Assembly: GCA_003550325.1 (NCBI GenBank)
Contig: QKWP01000068.1
Location: forward strand, 460,444-524,443
Direction of reading: 5' to 3'
DNA: 64,000 nucleotides
Source of the DNA: Gigaspora rosea
Lineage: Eukaryota; Glomeromycota; Glomeromycetes; Diversisporales; Gigasporaceae
Under the pieces are notes generated by a model. It saw only the letters and a program-made list of their open reading frames with translations, did no database searches and was not told the origin of the DNA. Positions 32,163 to 45,200 of the stretch are shown here, piece by piece. Position 1 is the stretch's first letter; the number at the start of each line of letters is the position of its first letter. The position numbers and the translations under genes are program-made.

Positions 32163-33537
32163 CAATTAATGTTATTGACTATACACCCCTTTATATCTTT
32201 GAGAACCGATTTCGTGATCATTTCAATTATATCTTCTAGCTCTTGGTCACTTTCTACAGCCTTTTGTTTTTTCTTCTTGTTTTGGGCTGGTGCCAAAACT
32301 TTTGGTTTAAGCACCTCGTTAACCTCTTCTTTATTTTTAGCTCTTTGGGTTACTCTTTCATGCTCTCTATAGCTTTCCATTCTATGACTTATTTGCTCTT
32401 GACTTTTAGAGGTCTCTATTTTCGTGTTTAAATTCCACCAGAGTGCCTTGTTGTAGTAATAGATATTCTGTCGAGTCGCTTTCTCTTTATCTTAGTTTGT
32501 TTCAAACTCAACCACTGCTTGGCTTCTAGGATTTCCATTTCTGTTATGGAAAATGTGTACCGCCTTTGCCCTAATTCTTCTTAGTTGTCTAAGTAAGAGC
32601 ACTTCTTTTGTATTTATTAGTAGGCTATTAAGCCTTGCGTGGAATATTCTTCTCAGGTCGAGCTGCTCTTTATTACTTTTGACTATTGTGATTCTTGCTA
32701 AATTTCCATCCTTTAACGGCAAGACCCAGATGTTTTCAACCTCTGTTTTAATTGAAGGGATCTTTTCCTTTCCAATACAGCTCTGCTCTTGTTTTTCTGT
32801 TCTTACTGTGTAAAATAAAAATTTAGTCTGGGACTTTTATCCTTCGTCTAATTAATGCAATTATTTTTTTTTCAAAACATAGTATGGTAAGTTCCATATT
32901 GTACACTATTGTTCTCCTATCTGTTGTTTTAATTCTTCATTAGACCATTCTTCATCACCTTTTCCTGGTACAGAGTTTTGCTTCATACATTCTGTTTCTT
33001 TTTCTTTTTCTTTTCCAGTTTGGCTTCCTGGTATATCGCCTTTGGGCGCGGTATCTACCTTGTTGTCATCACTTTTCTCAACTACTCTGTTTGCTAAACG
33101 TTTGGTTAAATTCTTGTCAACTTCAAGTGTCTTCTCCTTTTCACAGGGCTCTATTCTGTTTTCCTCAAGATGCACTTCTATTACATTAAAGATTTGTTGT
33201 TTGATTTCATTATTGCCATAGTCTATTTTACTGGTCTCTGTAATTGCAAATACTATTTTTTGACACAGTTTTCAATTTTAACATCTTTAATGTATTTTGG
33301 TACCGGGTCCTTCTCCTTAAGCTTTTCTGTTCCATTTACGGCTTGTTTATATTGTATCCAGTTATATGTTTCAATTGCAGTATGAATTACATACACCGTT
33401 TCTGGTTTCTCTATACCCAAGAATTCTGCAATTTCAAAATCTCTCTTGAGCACCCTGTGATGCTGTTTGTTTAATATCGACATAATTTTTTGATCTTGAT
33501 GGCAGAATAGCCGATTAAATTCATTGATGTATTCCAT
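32150..33537 (-). pseudogene. LINE ORF1 region (broken)
   Basis: Three or four frames upstream of the endonuclease make up this region: 33253-33537, the acidic/lysine-rich 32906-33175, 32492-32722, and 32150-32380, which is cut at its end by the MITE. The 32492-32722 frame has LARITIVKSN, RRIRAKAVHIFHNRNG and SQAVVEFE, which looks like an RRM-like nucleic-acid-binding fold. The assignment is by position and this resemblance; no zinc knuckle was seen. Confidence 0.55.
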
Positions 33538-34319
33538 GATGATCTATATATTTTCCCACTATAAATCACGTGTTAAAGTTGTTTGGAGCCTGTTATTTCT
33601 ACTTATTGTTGTAGTATTGTGTTACTATCTGTTTTGATCAGTTATATGTTTGTTTTGTTATTCATCAACTGATCTGCGATACAGGGTTTTTACTAGTCCC
33701 CACTTTTTCCAAAAAGTTTTTCCGAAAAAGTTGTTTTTCCAAAGTTGTGCTAGTCCAAAGTGGTTTTTGTATACTGTTGTTTTAGAGTAACTAGTTCCTG
33801 CTGCTCAAAGCTATCTTTGTTATGTCTAGTTCCCTAGATTTTGTTTCTGCTAAATTTTTGGTCACAGGGATCAGCAGAGAGAGTTGCTGTGTTTTTTTTT
33901 GAATAAAAATTTTTGATTCAAATTTATTACTTGAAAATTGCTTTATTTAAAATTATGTATTTAAAAACTTATTAAATAAATATATATTTTTTAAATAATT
34001 TAATTTAAAAACACTATTAATAAATCTAATAGCTTATTCTAATAAATCGTTGTGATTCTTAATAAATCATTGTAATTTCTAATGAATTGTTGGTATTATC
34101 CTGATGCTATGAAAAAAATGTGCTGTTTCCAATAGGAATCTAAAAATTATGCTACTATCAAGTAAAATTAATTATGAATACTTTATAAATCCAAATACTT
34201 TATAAATTTGAATAACTTATTCTAAATAATTGTATTATTTCGATTTATAAATTCAACAATAAAATAAAGTACTAAAGTAAATTACTTAGCTGCTTTTAAT
34301 TGCTATAAATTATTATATA

Positions 34320-34644
34320 GGTGTTCCAAGTTAAAAGGGCCCATTTTTACAATTTTTTGAAAATGAGTTTTTATTAGATTCATATAAATTTTGACATGAT
34401 TGAAATTTTTTAATTATAAAGGAAAGTCGATTTGCATAATAAAAAATCAAGATAATGTAAAAGAAAAATTACACGAGGTTGCATAGGGCAAACACATTAC
34501 GATAGTCACCTGTTACCTTTAACCAATCAAAATTGTGACATTTGATTAATCCTGGATCAGTCCGAAAATCAAAACAAATGATTAAACTCAATTATCTCAA
34601 AATAAACTATATGTAAAAATGGGCCCTTTTAACTTGGAACATCC
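34320..34644. mobile_element. Inverted-repeat element sharing its core with 21280-21616
   Basis: The ends are GGTGTTCCAAGTTAAAAGGG and, inverted, GGATGTTCCAAGTTAAAAGG, continuing GCCCATTTTTACA. Interior sequence matches the element at 21280 for most of its length, while the ends are unrelated. The target duplication is not certain (AT-rich flanks). Confidence 0.72.
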
Positions 34645-34649
34645 CATAT

Positions 34650-37600
34650 ATAAGGCCCTTATGATAATAATTTTATTTACTATGCCTAATTATGAACTAT
34701 AATTAATATTAATTAAGTTTGCATGATTTTTAAAAGTTTTCTCATAATTATATACTCTCAATGTGTGCACATTTTGTTTATTGCTTATCTCAATATTTGG
34801 TACACAAAATTTTGTTTTTTGCATATATAACTTGTTTGTTTACTTTGTTTATTGTTTTGATTGTTATACAAATTACAAAATTGTTTGTTGTTTTGTTTTA
34901 TTGTTTTGGTAATCTACAATTCAGAGTTAATCTAATCCCCAAAAATTTTTAAAAATTTTGATAAAAAATTTTATAGTTTACTATTAAGGCCTCTTTTTTC
35001 AAGTTATATAAACACACTCTATGTTATTTTTGTTTGATCTCTTTTTTTTTAGAGGGTTTTGGCTATTTTCTATATTGCTTATTTAGTTTTTTTATTTTTT
35101 TCTTTCTGCCAAATTTGGAATAGTTGATCAGTGAAGAGAATTAATATTGTCTAATAACCAAGAATCAAGAGTTATTTAATTTTAAAAATTATATATATTA
35201 TTATATATATTATATATATATATATATATAATATATTATTTCTAAAGAATATTACTATAGAGGCAAAAGTAGTTGATATCTGTATATCTGCAAATTATGA
35301 ATTTTGATTGGCTAGATTAGATTAATTTAAAAAAACAACAATTAAAACAATTCAACTGATGCTTATTGGCTAGGTCTGATATAATATAAAAAATCTATTT
35401 ATATTTGATTCTTTGGACTTTAAATAGTTTCTATTTTTCTAGTATATATATTTAATATACTTTATCTAATCAGTATTAAAATCATACTATGGATGAATAG
35501 AGTAGGCTATTAGTAGAGAATTATTATATAATAAATAGCATGCCTCTTATCTATTAATTGCTATCTGAAAATAATTCTTTAATAAATTTTATTATATAAA
35601 CATATATAGTTTTAACTTATATAGTATACTATGTACTCTGTTGAACTATAGCTTAGTTATAGTTGGCTATAGCTTCTATAAGCTAAGCTAAGCTATTCAA
35701 GCCAATAATATTGCTAATAAAAATAAAATTTATAGCTCTTGGTATATATAGATATCTAATTACTTTTTTTAATAAAAAACTATTTCAATAATTAGTCTAA
35801 CAAAATTAATTTTTCTTAGTAATGAAATTAATTTTTTTAATTATAAAGTGTTTAGTAAAATTATTTAAATTCTTTATATCTAAATACATTAGATAGTATA
35901 GACACTTTGTGGAATTTATATAAACAAACAAGTAATATTAAACCATTTATCAAAATTATTTTTTTTAAAAAATAATTTAAATACCTATATATAGCTTTAG
36001 ATATCAATAACTGATTTGTTTATATTTTATTAAATAAAGAGTCTTGTTGCTCTTTTACTTATTCCTTAAACTGTCTAGCAGGCAAATTTGTCTATTTAAA
36101 TTATTTTTAAAAAGTTTTTTTGAGTTTTCTTAAAATTTATTTAAACTTGATACCTTCATTTATTGAATAAAATTAAAGATATTCCTTTTATATATAATAT
36201 ATTTAAATTTTATTATTCTATCTTTAATTTTGATAAAGATATTACTTTTTTAATAAAACTTATTTTTTAGTTTTACTATTAAGATTTTAAAAAGTTTCTT
36301 AAAATTTTATATATTCTCAAAGAGAAATTTTTTAATTACTACTAAATAAAGTTTAAATTTTGCTTAATAAGTTATAAAAGTTTTAATAATAAAAATAGTA
36401 TAATTTTAAATTGTCTACAACTTTGAATTAAGGTAATAGGGGTCAAAGCTTATATTTTTATTAAGTAAAACTAAAAAAAAAAAGAAAAAAATTTTTAAAA
36501 TTAAAATTTTTTTAAAAAATTATAAAATTTTTTTTTATAAGCAACTTCAAGTTTTTTATAAATATTAAGCAAATAAAAAGAAATTTAAATAGTATATAAT
36601 TATAGTTTTATTTAAAAAAAAATTATAAAATATTTTTATTTTTTAAAAAAATAGATCAGATATGAATTTATAAAATTTAAGCAGGCAAATTTGCTTGCTT
36701 AAACTGGACAGTTTAAGAGATACAAAATATCTTTTGACTAATAGAATAGAATGGCTTTTAAATATAGTTATAAAGCTTTATAGCTATTATTTAATGATTA
36801 TAGAACAAACAAAATTCTAGTATTTATAAAAATTAGTGCATTTCTTGAAATAAGAGAGCTAGCTAATTTTTGGTTTAATAGTTTAATATATCACATATTG
36901 TTTAGATCAATTGCTCTAATATATATGTTAAAAAAATTAATAATAAAATAATAATAATACAAATAAACTAATTAATAAAAAAACTCTCTTTCTGATAATT
37001 CCTTGTACAAAAATTTTCAAGAAAATGGACCTATAAAAAGCTAATAATTAGTATATCTAAATATAACAAGCTTTACCAAGCTGCTATTAGATACAATGTT
37101 TATTCACTAGATGTTCTGCACCTGAAATAAAAATAAAAAAGACTAGCAAACTTTTAAGCAAAGCATCTTGGCAGGTTGTAGTACTATTGAGCAAAAAGTA
37201 AAAAAGAACTTTTGAAGCTTTGTCAAGTTCTATAGATATAAACATAGAAATAGAGATTTGGTCAGATATACTATTCTAAACAGTGTAATTCTTACAAACT
37301 CATTTTGTTTTTGGTACTTGTTATAGCAATTCTTTGAACTTTTCAAAATTTTAAAAAGTAGGTATTTTAGCTTACTCTCTTCAAAAAATCAGGTTCTTTG
37401 AGATAAATAATAAATAACATGTAAGTTATTTTAAAGTAAAATTTGAAATACAATTATTTCTAGAAAGTCCTATTTGGTATAGTTTCTTTTTTTTTTTCTT
37501 TTCTTATATATGTACATATAATACTTAAATAAGACAATTCTTTTGTGCAGTATTATATAATTTTTTTACCTGATAAAAGTATAAATAGGCTATTATAGCT

Positions 37601-38767
37601 ATTACTTTTTGTCTTTTTTTTTTTTCTTTTTAATTTTATTTTGTATAATTTGATTTTTCATTTAGGTAGTGTACTATTTTCTTTTTTTATTTTTATTTTA
37701 TTTTATATATATTTCTTTTTCTAGTAGAATTTGGCTATTCAAAAAGTTAGAAGAAGAGGATTAGAAAAGTAGATAATATAATAGATAGCAAACTCCAATT
37801 AGTGATTTGGACACTCTAAATTTAATAAGATAATGAGTTTATAATAAAAAAAAATTTGATATAGCAGATCATATTTAGGTATCCTTAGAATAGCAAATAG
37901 GTTACACTTTATAATATTAGCAATGTAAAGTAGGAAATTATTATATAATAGCATTATATAAGTGATAAAATAATGTTGTGGCATGATTGCCAAATAAAAA
38001 AAATAATAAAACAAATAAAAAATAATGAAAATTTTAAAATTAACAAATAAGTGAAGTATTCTAAAAATAAATAGAATTTTTTTGATAGTATTTTATTATA
38101 CATATTATAAATCAGAAAAATAAAATATAAATCTCTGATTTTAACTTTGAAATTCTCTAATTAAATAATTTACTAATTCAGTTCTAGAAATGTAAAAGCA
38201 TATTATTTCTTTATGTAATTGCTCTTGTACAAAAATTATTCAAGACAAATTTTCTTTTACTTGGTATAAAATAATACAAAACACTATTACAAGTTACTAC
38301 TACCTATTTACAAGTTCTATTCCTGATATCAGATAATTAATAAAATTTTTTTAATATTAGCATTTGAGATAGAATTAATATTAATTGGGCCAGGAATATA
38401 AATATCAGAAGTATTAACTTCTTGATTAGTAACTTGCTAAATAAGACTAATCTTAGAAACAGCTATATTGCTTTATCTTGTAAGGCTTAAAAATTAAAGG
38501 ATTAATTAGTTAATTTGTTGATTCATTTGCAATTTACACTACTTGCTCTTTTGATTTTTAGCAATATAGTCATTGTGTTTGGCAATTTAGACATTTTTTT
38601 TGTTTTTAATATTTTTTAAATTGCAACTAGTACATGTTTTTATTTTGGCAGTATTAGTTGGAGCAGATGCTACAAAAAAATCAATAGTGTTAGTGAATGA
38701 TAATTTTTCTTTAAACAATAATTTTAGAACCTTTCAAGATAAAAGTATAACAGAACTCTTATATAGT
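34650..38767. other. Very AT-rich region without a supported gene
   Basis: This 4.1-kb stretch is dominated by AT simple sequence, with a TA dinucleotide tract at about 35190-35240. An inverted pair of CTTAAACTGTC...CAGGCAAATTTG ends (about 36058 and 36722) suggests a 665-bp element. Short frames do not resemble known proteins. It probably includes very old transposon remains. Confidence 0.45.
36058..36722. mobile_element. Possible old inverted-repeat element
   Basis: CCTTAAACTGTCTAGCAGGC at the left and an inverted CTTAAACTGTCCAGTTTAAG with GCAAATTTGCCTGC at the right define approximate ends. The interior is AT-rich without coding content. Confidence 0.45.
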
Positions 38768-40357
38768 TCATAACTGGATTTTGGCCAATTTTGATTTAAT
38801 TTGCTAAAAATGACAAACCAATATTTATTTAAATAATTTCTGATCCAGTGATCAGAATTGAATAAGCTTTTTTTATTGTTAGATGCACCTTACTAAAAGC
38901 TTTATTTAATAAAAGTTTATTCAAATTGGACTACCGATGCCAAGATAATTGCTAAAAACAGTTTTTTTGTTTCTCATATTTTGAGATTTTTGCTGAAATG
39001 CATAACATATGACCTTTATACTAGATGTCTGGGTCCTAATATAACTTCTTGTCAATAACTTTCTGTATCTGAGCACTAATATTAAAGAGTTTGTCAAATT
39101 ATAATCTATCAAAAGGATCATATACCCAAGAAAAATTAGTATTTTAAGTCTTATTTTTAAACAATATATTAAAAGCAACAAAACTGGTTACAATATAGTA
39201 AATAACTATATTGAATTCTTGATCTAGGTAAAACTTCTGTCCTTTTTGCTTATTGTTAAATGCAACAAATTAAAGACCCTTAAATAATAGCTCCTTTGTG
39301 TTTATAATTTATCTTGCAACTTTAAAAAACAATTATAGCTTTCACAATTTGTTATATAATTAGAAAAATGAGTTACTAATACATACTTACTATATCAAGT
39401 CCCATATATTGATTAATAGCAATATTTGCTTTAAAAAGCTTTTTTATGCTTAAGATATCAGTACCAAAATTATTCTAAACCAGAATCTTAACAAACTTGA
39501 CAACAACTTTATTGCAACTATTGTTATCTTAAGAGCTATATACCATAAGATTCTCTAAAAAAAATCTGCTATTATTTTGGATCAAAAAATCTATATTATT
39601 TAGTAACAATATATACTCTGCTTAGCTATTTTAATAATTGAATCTATATATTTTTCTAACTAGCCAATCTCATATTTTACTGATTAGTAAGAACTTTATT
39701 ATTTTCAAATTTCTTTTATACAAATTTTGTATCACAATTATATCTACACAAGACTATTGTAGTTGATTTTTTAATTCTTCTATTTTGTATCTTTTATTTT
39801 AAAATGCTAATATATTTGTTCAATTTGACTGTTGATATTCTCTATTAATTGCAATATTCATAGCTTTTTTGTTAAATGGTTTCTAAATACTTCTTGGTTC
39901 TATCAAGTTCAATTACTAGATCATCTTAATTTTTATATTAGAACCTTTTGTTTCTCTAAAAAGAACTTGAGAAACCTGCAAGAAACTTATAAAACTGAGA
40001 ATTAACAAAAAGCTAATTATAATGCTTTTTACAAATCATATATTTGTTCAAAGAATAAGGAAGGGTAGTAAGTTTGGAAATATAATTATAATAAAGTTTA
40101 AGTCATTCAGTTGTTTTCAAACCCTTTACATCTCACAATTTTTGATATTCTTTTATTCTACAAGAAGCTAATTCAATTTTACTATATTTTGCAATAAGAT
40201 CTGTAAAAATATAACCTAGCTCTTTCATTCTTGAATTCTGGTAGCTAGATAAGAAAAAAGCCAATTAAAATTCTAGTAAAAATGCATTTTTTTAACTTCT
40301 TTTCACTTATTAGTATACAGAAACATTTATAAATTTGAAATTTATGATTTTATTTAA

Positions 40358-40732
40358 GGGTAGGGTGTACAAATTTCCAATTTCATATAAAATCGATTGT
40401 AGATCAACTTTGTGTAACCAATTTATATGATATCATATGATTTACATGTAAACATCATATGATCTGACCAATCAATTCTTTGTACAACCTACAAAAATCA
40501 TATAACGTCCTACAAAAATTTAATCATATGTAAAGTTGATTTTTTTTAAAGCAATGGATATTGCGCAACTTCATTATTATAAACAAACTATTTAAAACTA
40601 CCTATTATATAAATTTTATACAAATTGGTCAAGATCTTAAAAAAATTTATCAGAAGCAATTTTTTATTTACTATATAAAATTCTAATATACCACGTAGAT
40701 CATATGAAAAATGATCTACGTTCACCCTACCC
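40358..40732. mobile_element. TTAA-flanked inverted-repeat element (piggyBac-like)
   Basis: The ends are GGGTAGGGTG and CACCCTACCC, each bordered by TTAA (40354-40357, 40733-40736). Block A lacks the insert at about 17010. A TTAA duplication with CCC/GGG ends fits piggyBac, and less well Kolobok. It is 375 bp and non-coding, with several CATATGAT palindromic words. Confidence 0.8.
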
Positions 40733-41856
40733 TTAACTTTTTGAATATATTAACTCTCTATATCATTATACAGTTGGGTGCACTCTAATGTAGTGATTAT
40801 AAAGAGGTGTGACTTTATAAAGGTACATCTATATAAGCAAAAATTATAATTGATAAACAAAGTGATTTAATAGAATTATTTTAAAAATTTTACATATAAT
40901 CATAGATAGTTGCTTTATAAAAAAGTCACAAATTTACTAATTAAATTAACTTTTATAAAATAATTAAAGTTGTTCAGAAGAATAAAATACACCTCTCTAA
41001 AATTTTCATACAAATCAGATAAAATTTTATTAGTACAAATTTTCATTTTACATATCTATGAATATAGCTAAAAAAAAATTGTAATTTTGTAAAATAAAAA
41101 ACTTATCAATGAAAATCAACTGATTTATATGAAAATTTTAAAGTAAATGTATTTTTTTCTCCTGAATAATGCTTATTGCATAATAATCGATTTGCTTAGT
41201 ATTATTATGACTTTTATATATAGCAACGAACAATTATCATATATAAAAATTTTTTAAAATAAATTTTAAAAACTTTATATATCAAATATATATTTAAACT
41301 TTTACATTACAAGTCTAGTGATCTTCAAATCTAGTAAAATTTGATAAAGCTGTTTATTAATTGTTTTGAATTTTTAAACCTTTTGAACGAAGATATTTAT
41401 CAACAACAAAATCAAATTTAATAAACATTGAACAAAAGTTTCTCAGCAACCATTAAATTAAACTTAATAAACATTGTACAAAAGTTTCTCAACAACACCA
41501 AGACAAATTCGGCAAACGTTTTTTTTATTTAAATTTAAGAATTCATAGAATTCAAATCAAAAAAAAAAATATCAATTAATCTGGTAGTTATTAAGAAATT
41601 TTTCACTCAAAGTTCAAAAACAAATAATTATAAATTAAGAGATATAAAAAATAATTTCCCAAAAAATATAATCAACCTTGTAATTTGATTTTTTCATATT
41701 ACATCTAAATTAAATAACCCTTTGAATATAATTTATTATATTCTAATAAGCTTGATAGATACATCAATTTCAATATTACATAATAAAATAGATTTATTAT
41801 AATTTATTAAATTCATTTACAGTGCTAATATAATATTTCAGAAATTAAAAATTTGA

Positions 41857-43227
41857 TCAAACTAATCTCGAATTGTGAATTGTAATAACATTCATATCTG
41901 AATCTAAAATTTTATATATTGGTGTAAATAAAATCTTGTCTACACTAAATTGTAATCTACCAATCACCAAACCAAGCAGATTAACTCCGGTTTGATAAGT
42001 TAATGGATTACTAAATGAAAACACAGGTGAGCCAGTATCCCCAAGTTCACTCCTCGTTTTGGATAATTCACTTTGACCCTCACTATAAAGCACTCCGTAA
42101 CCTCTAACGTATAAAAAAATGTTCACCTTTACAGATGTTACTACACCACATGTGTAACCTGATCCAGAACCAGATTTACATAAAATAGTCCCTTCGGCAT
42201 AACTATTTGGAGTACGCGCAAAATCGGCAATTGCAAACAATGGACCTTTAAGCTCTTTAGAATATATAAATGGACTTTCGGAATATCCATCAACCGGCAA
42301 GATGAATCCTCTATCAACTGGCCAGGTATCAAATCTAGTCATATTACCCAAAAATTTTTGTTGTTCAGTATCAGGTTCTATAAAATAAAATCTAACAGAT
42401 TCGTCTTGATCTAAAGTGTGGTGTTGATCTGGAGTGTTGTTTAGTGCACAATGCCCTACAGTCGCTAGATAGGCCAATCCTTGTTGTCTTACCCAGAAAC
42501 CTGCGGTACATTTATAACCAGATGCCACACTTGGTTGACTTACTATGGCATAACCACTTAAAATTTTAATTTCTTCACGAGATTCTAAAGTTGGTGAATT
42601 ATTTTCACGAGATTCTAAAATCGGTGAATTATTTTCACGAGATTTTAAAGTCGATGAATTTTCTTTTATAGCCTTCTTAGGGCCATCTATAATTGGAATC
42701 GGGTTGAGTTTTTTGATACTGTTGATAAACGCTTGATAATGTTCAGGCTGGTCTAAAGATATGACTATATTATTAACTTTGTATTTGTTACTTATTGTGA
42801 CGTTTACCACCTTAAAATTTTTGACCAATGTATTTACTTGATTAAAAATTGCATTTAATTTAGATAAAGAATTATTAACTTTTACAAATGATAATAATTT
42901 TAGGTATGGTTTCATCACGGGGTTATTTATTATGCTTTTATTTTTGGAAATGTCTAATGTATTGATAAATATTTTATTTGCTATTATGTCTATATAAGAA
43001 CCACCATAGATTGAATCATCTAATAATGGAATTAATTTCTTGTTTCCCTCGAGTAAAATTGACTGATTAACTAATAATTCAGGTACTTTACTTTCTGGTA
43101 CATTTAAAAGTTATGCAATTACTGAATAAGGGGAGTAAGAAGATGAATTAATAGCGTAGACTTTTAAATGGTTTGGTAATATAAATAAAAATAGTAATAG
43201 GCTTAGTGATATGTAAGTGTATTTCAT
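41857..43227 (-). pseudogene. S1 protease paralog 3, nonsense codon and catalytic Ser to Thr
   Basis: The paralog aligns along its whole length with the other two. The ancestral ATG is at 43225-43227, and codon 39, Lys in the other copies, is TAA (43111-43113). Downstream the frame stays open to the stop, giving 353 codons from a GTG at 42916-42918 that is not a credible eukaryotic start. His is retained (codon at 42451-42453) and Asp is retained (42313-42315). The Ser codon of the GDSGSP motif is ACT, so the motif reads GDTGSP (42034-42036). About six extra residues, with HHTLDQ, follow the His motif. Two independent inactivating changes make a pseudogene likely; readthrough or a non-proteolytic role is possible but unsupported. 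The minus-strand AATAAA signals are at 41793-41798 and 41803-41808. Confidence 0.85.
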
Positions 43228-43679
43228 GTTGTTTATGTTTCAATGATTGTTGTGGATGATGTTGGAAATGAGTTAAGCGAAAATTTAGCATGTTTAAATA
43301 ATTAAATTTTTTATGACAATTTTCTTTTTTTTTTTTTTAGAATTTTGAATTTAAAGATGTGCATTGTAAATTTTTACTTCTTATTAACAAATATTAACAT
43401 TATATTTTTTATTTTAAGAAATAATAAGCAGGTATTTGCATAATTAGCATTATCAAATTTATATTTATTTGTGAATCGTATAATAATTAGTCTCAATTAG
43501 GAATAAGGCCCGAAAGGTCTCATATTATTTAGTATGATGATTGCCTTTATTGAGAAAAACTGATAAATAGTAAATCAAAGCAATTTTGGAATTTTGCACT
43601 AGTATATTTGATGTGAATAATCACTAAGAAATTCAATATACTGGATACAATTTTTTTCGTAAAAGATTTTTGGAAGCTT

Positions 43680-44544
43680 ATCGTGTGAATCACATGATTA
43701 TTCTACATATCTTTTGCACGAGGGAATCTCTTTTTAACAGAGATCTACTGGTTATTCTCCATGTGGAAAGGTGTTGTTTCAACAATTGTTAATCAATTGA
43801 CATATTTAAAATTATTTAATTTATTCAAATTCATAATTTTAGATTTCTTTATGAATTATCATTCCTCGAATGCTTCCCTAAAATCAACAGTAAAAAATTC
43901 ATGTAAATAATGTTCAAGCATAAAAAAAAATACAAGTCAACTGTGAAAATTAGTTAAGATAAACATAACAATTTTATTGAACTTTAATATAGATTCTTAA
44001 TTAGATGTGATTTTAAATGCATAGTTAATAAATTGCTCTTTTATTCACATATTAATTAACACATAAGGACAACAGAAGTACGTGCGTACGTCAAATTAAA
44101 ATTTATATTAAATAACGTCCTAATATTTTCTCTTTAACATAGGATTTGGTCCTAATCACGATGAAACTCAGTGTTCAAATTTTAGTCTGAAACAAATATT
44201 GACTTACAACGTATATATTAAAATTTCGCAAAAATTTGAAAGTAAATTATATTATATTTGATAATGTGTATTGTTTTAATTATTTAATTAGTAATTGTAC
44301 CCGGGTAGAAATTGCATGACATTGTAATTCATCCGGATATCCGAATAAATAATTTAATAGTAATCGGGTAGAAGTTTTCTCAATGATACAATTCTAGTTT
44401 TAATTTAGAGCTTTCTAACTTTGAAAAAATAAATTGGTTAAACTATTTATAGTCAACTTATTCTAAAAGTAAAATACAAAATGAATAATCAAGGAAAGAA
44501 AATTCCATAAAAATCCGAAGAATTAGGCATATTATTTAAAAAAT
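43680..44544. other. Non-coding part of duplication block B
   Basis: It matches 20034-20260 joined to 20695-21257 of block A, lacking the two block A elements. The empty site of the 3-bp-TSD element lies at 43901-43912. No gene is seen. Confidence 0.6.
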
Positions 44545-45200
44545 ACCGTACTTATGAAAGAGAAAAAAATACGTATATGGATCTTGTGATGCAGTAGCTG
44601 TAGATAGTTTTCAAATATCTAGCGAATTAGAAGTAAATGGCATGAATGACGTTTTTGCAAATTATTAACACTTTTAAGATCATAAGAATATTGGAATAAA
44701 CTACTTCATATTACGGAAACTAAAAAAACTTTATGGATAAATATTCAATATCAACCTTAATTAATTACAAAATTTAACAATTAATACGGAAAATTCAGAA
44801 AATCAAAATATAGATAATGAGGAATCAAACATTTAAGATAGTGAAATCAAAACTGAAAATTTAAAAAACTCTTCATGGGTATAAAAAAAAGTATTTTTAT
44901 CATTATATTTCCATGTTTCAAAATAAATATATTTATTAATTTTATATTTTAGGCGCTTGATTGCCTTGAAAATTCTAATAACCTTCCGAACAAAAAAAAC
45001 ATGGCTTCGAAGTATTGAATTGAACTTTGACCCTATTTCAAAAAGTAGTAGATTATATTAAAGATTCCGAACAAGCAAAAAAGCTTTCAAAAACTTGGTG
45101 TGGACGTAAAAAATACCATTTACTGGTAGCATTAAACTCAAATTTGAATTGGGATGTAAATGCATTTTATACATTCGAATTGAATGTAAAATTTATATAA
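44545..45200 (+). pseudogene. Decayed gene of unknown function, copy B (with last exon)
   Basis: The first part parallels 22082-22440 with further indels. After TCATGG a GTATAA donor and a TTTTATATTTTAG acceptor (about 44870-44953) frame a probable intron of about 80 bases. The next exon begins with GCGCTTGATTGCC (ALDCLENSNN). After one frame change it continues as an open frame, 45051-45200, with DYIKDSEQAKKLSKTWCGRK and LNWDVNAFYTFELN, ending at TAA (45198-45200). The family is not recognised; conservation of the last exon's frame in both copies suggests it once encoded protein. Confidence 0.5.

Larger units (their letters stand above)
25997..33900 (-). mobile_element. Decayed Tad/I-type LINE with RNase H, about 7.9 kb
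   Basis: On the minus strand the order is 5' UTR (about 33540-33900), ORF1 region, apurinic-type endonuclease, reverse transcriptase, RNase H and a zinc-binding C-terminus, the layout of I/Tad-group LINEs. The 3' end has AATAAA at 26017-26022 and an 8-A tail at 25997-26004. A low-complexity AATAAAAA-TTTTT word occurs beyond both ends (about 25988-26002 and 33901-33914) and may be the target duplication. Frames are broken by several stops and shifts, so it is not active. A MITE sits in the coding region at 31795-32162. Confidence 0.85.

Noticed and set aside
38560..38660. Minus-strand KTCTSCNLKN, a CxxC zinc-knuckle-like motif
   Set aside because: Only one CxxC is visible, without the rest of a knuckle or transposase, in very AT-rich DNA with many stops.
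41857..42918. A 353-codon frame as a complete gene
   Set aside because: It starts at GTG inside the prodomain. The true start at 43227 is followed by a nonsense codon, so it is part of a pseudogene.
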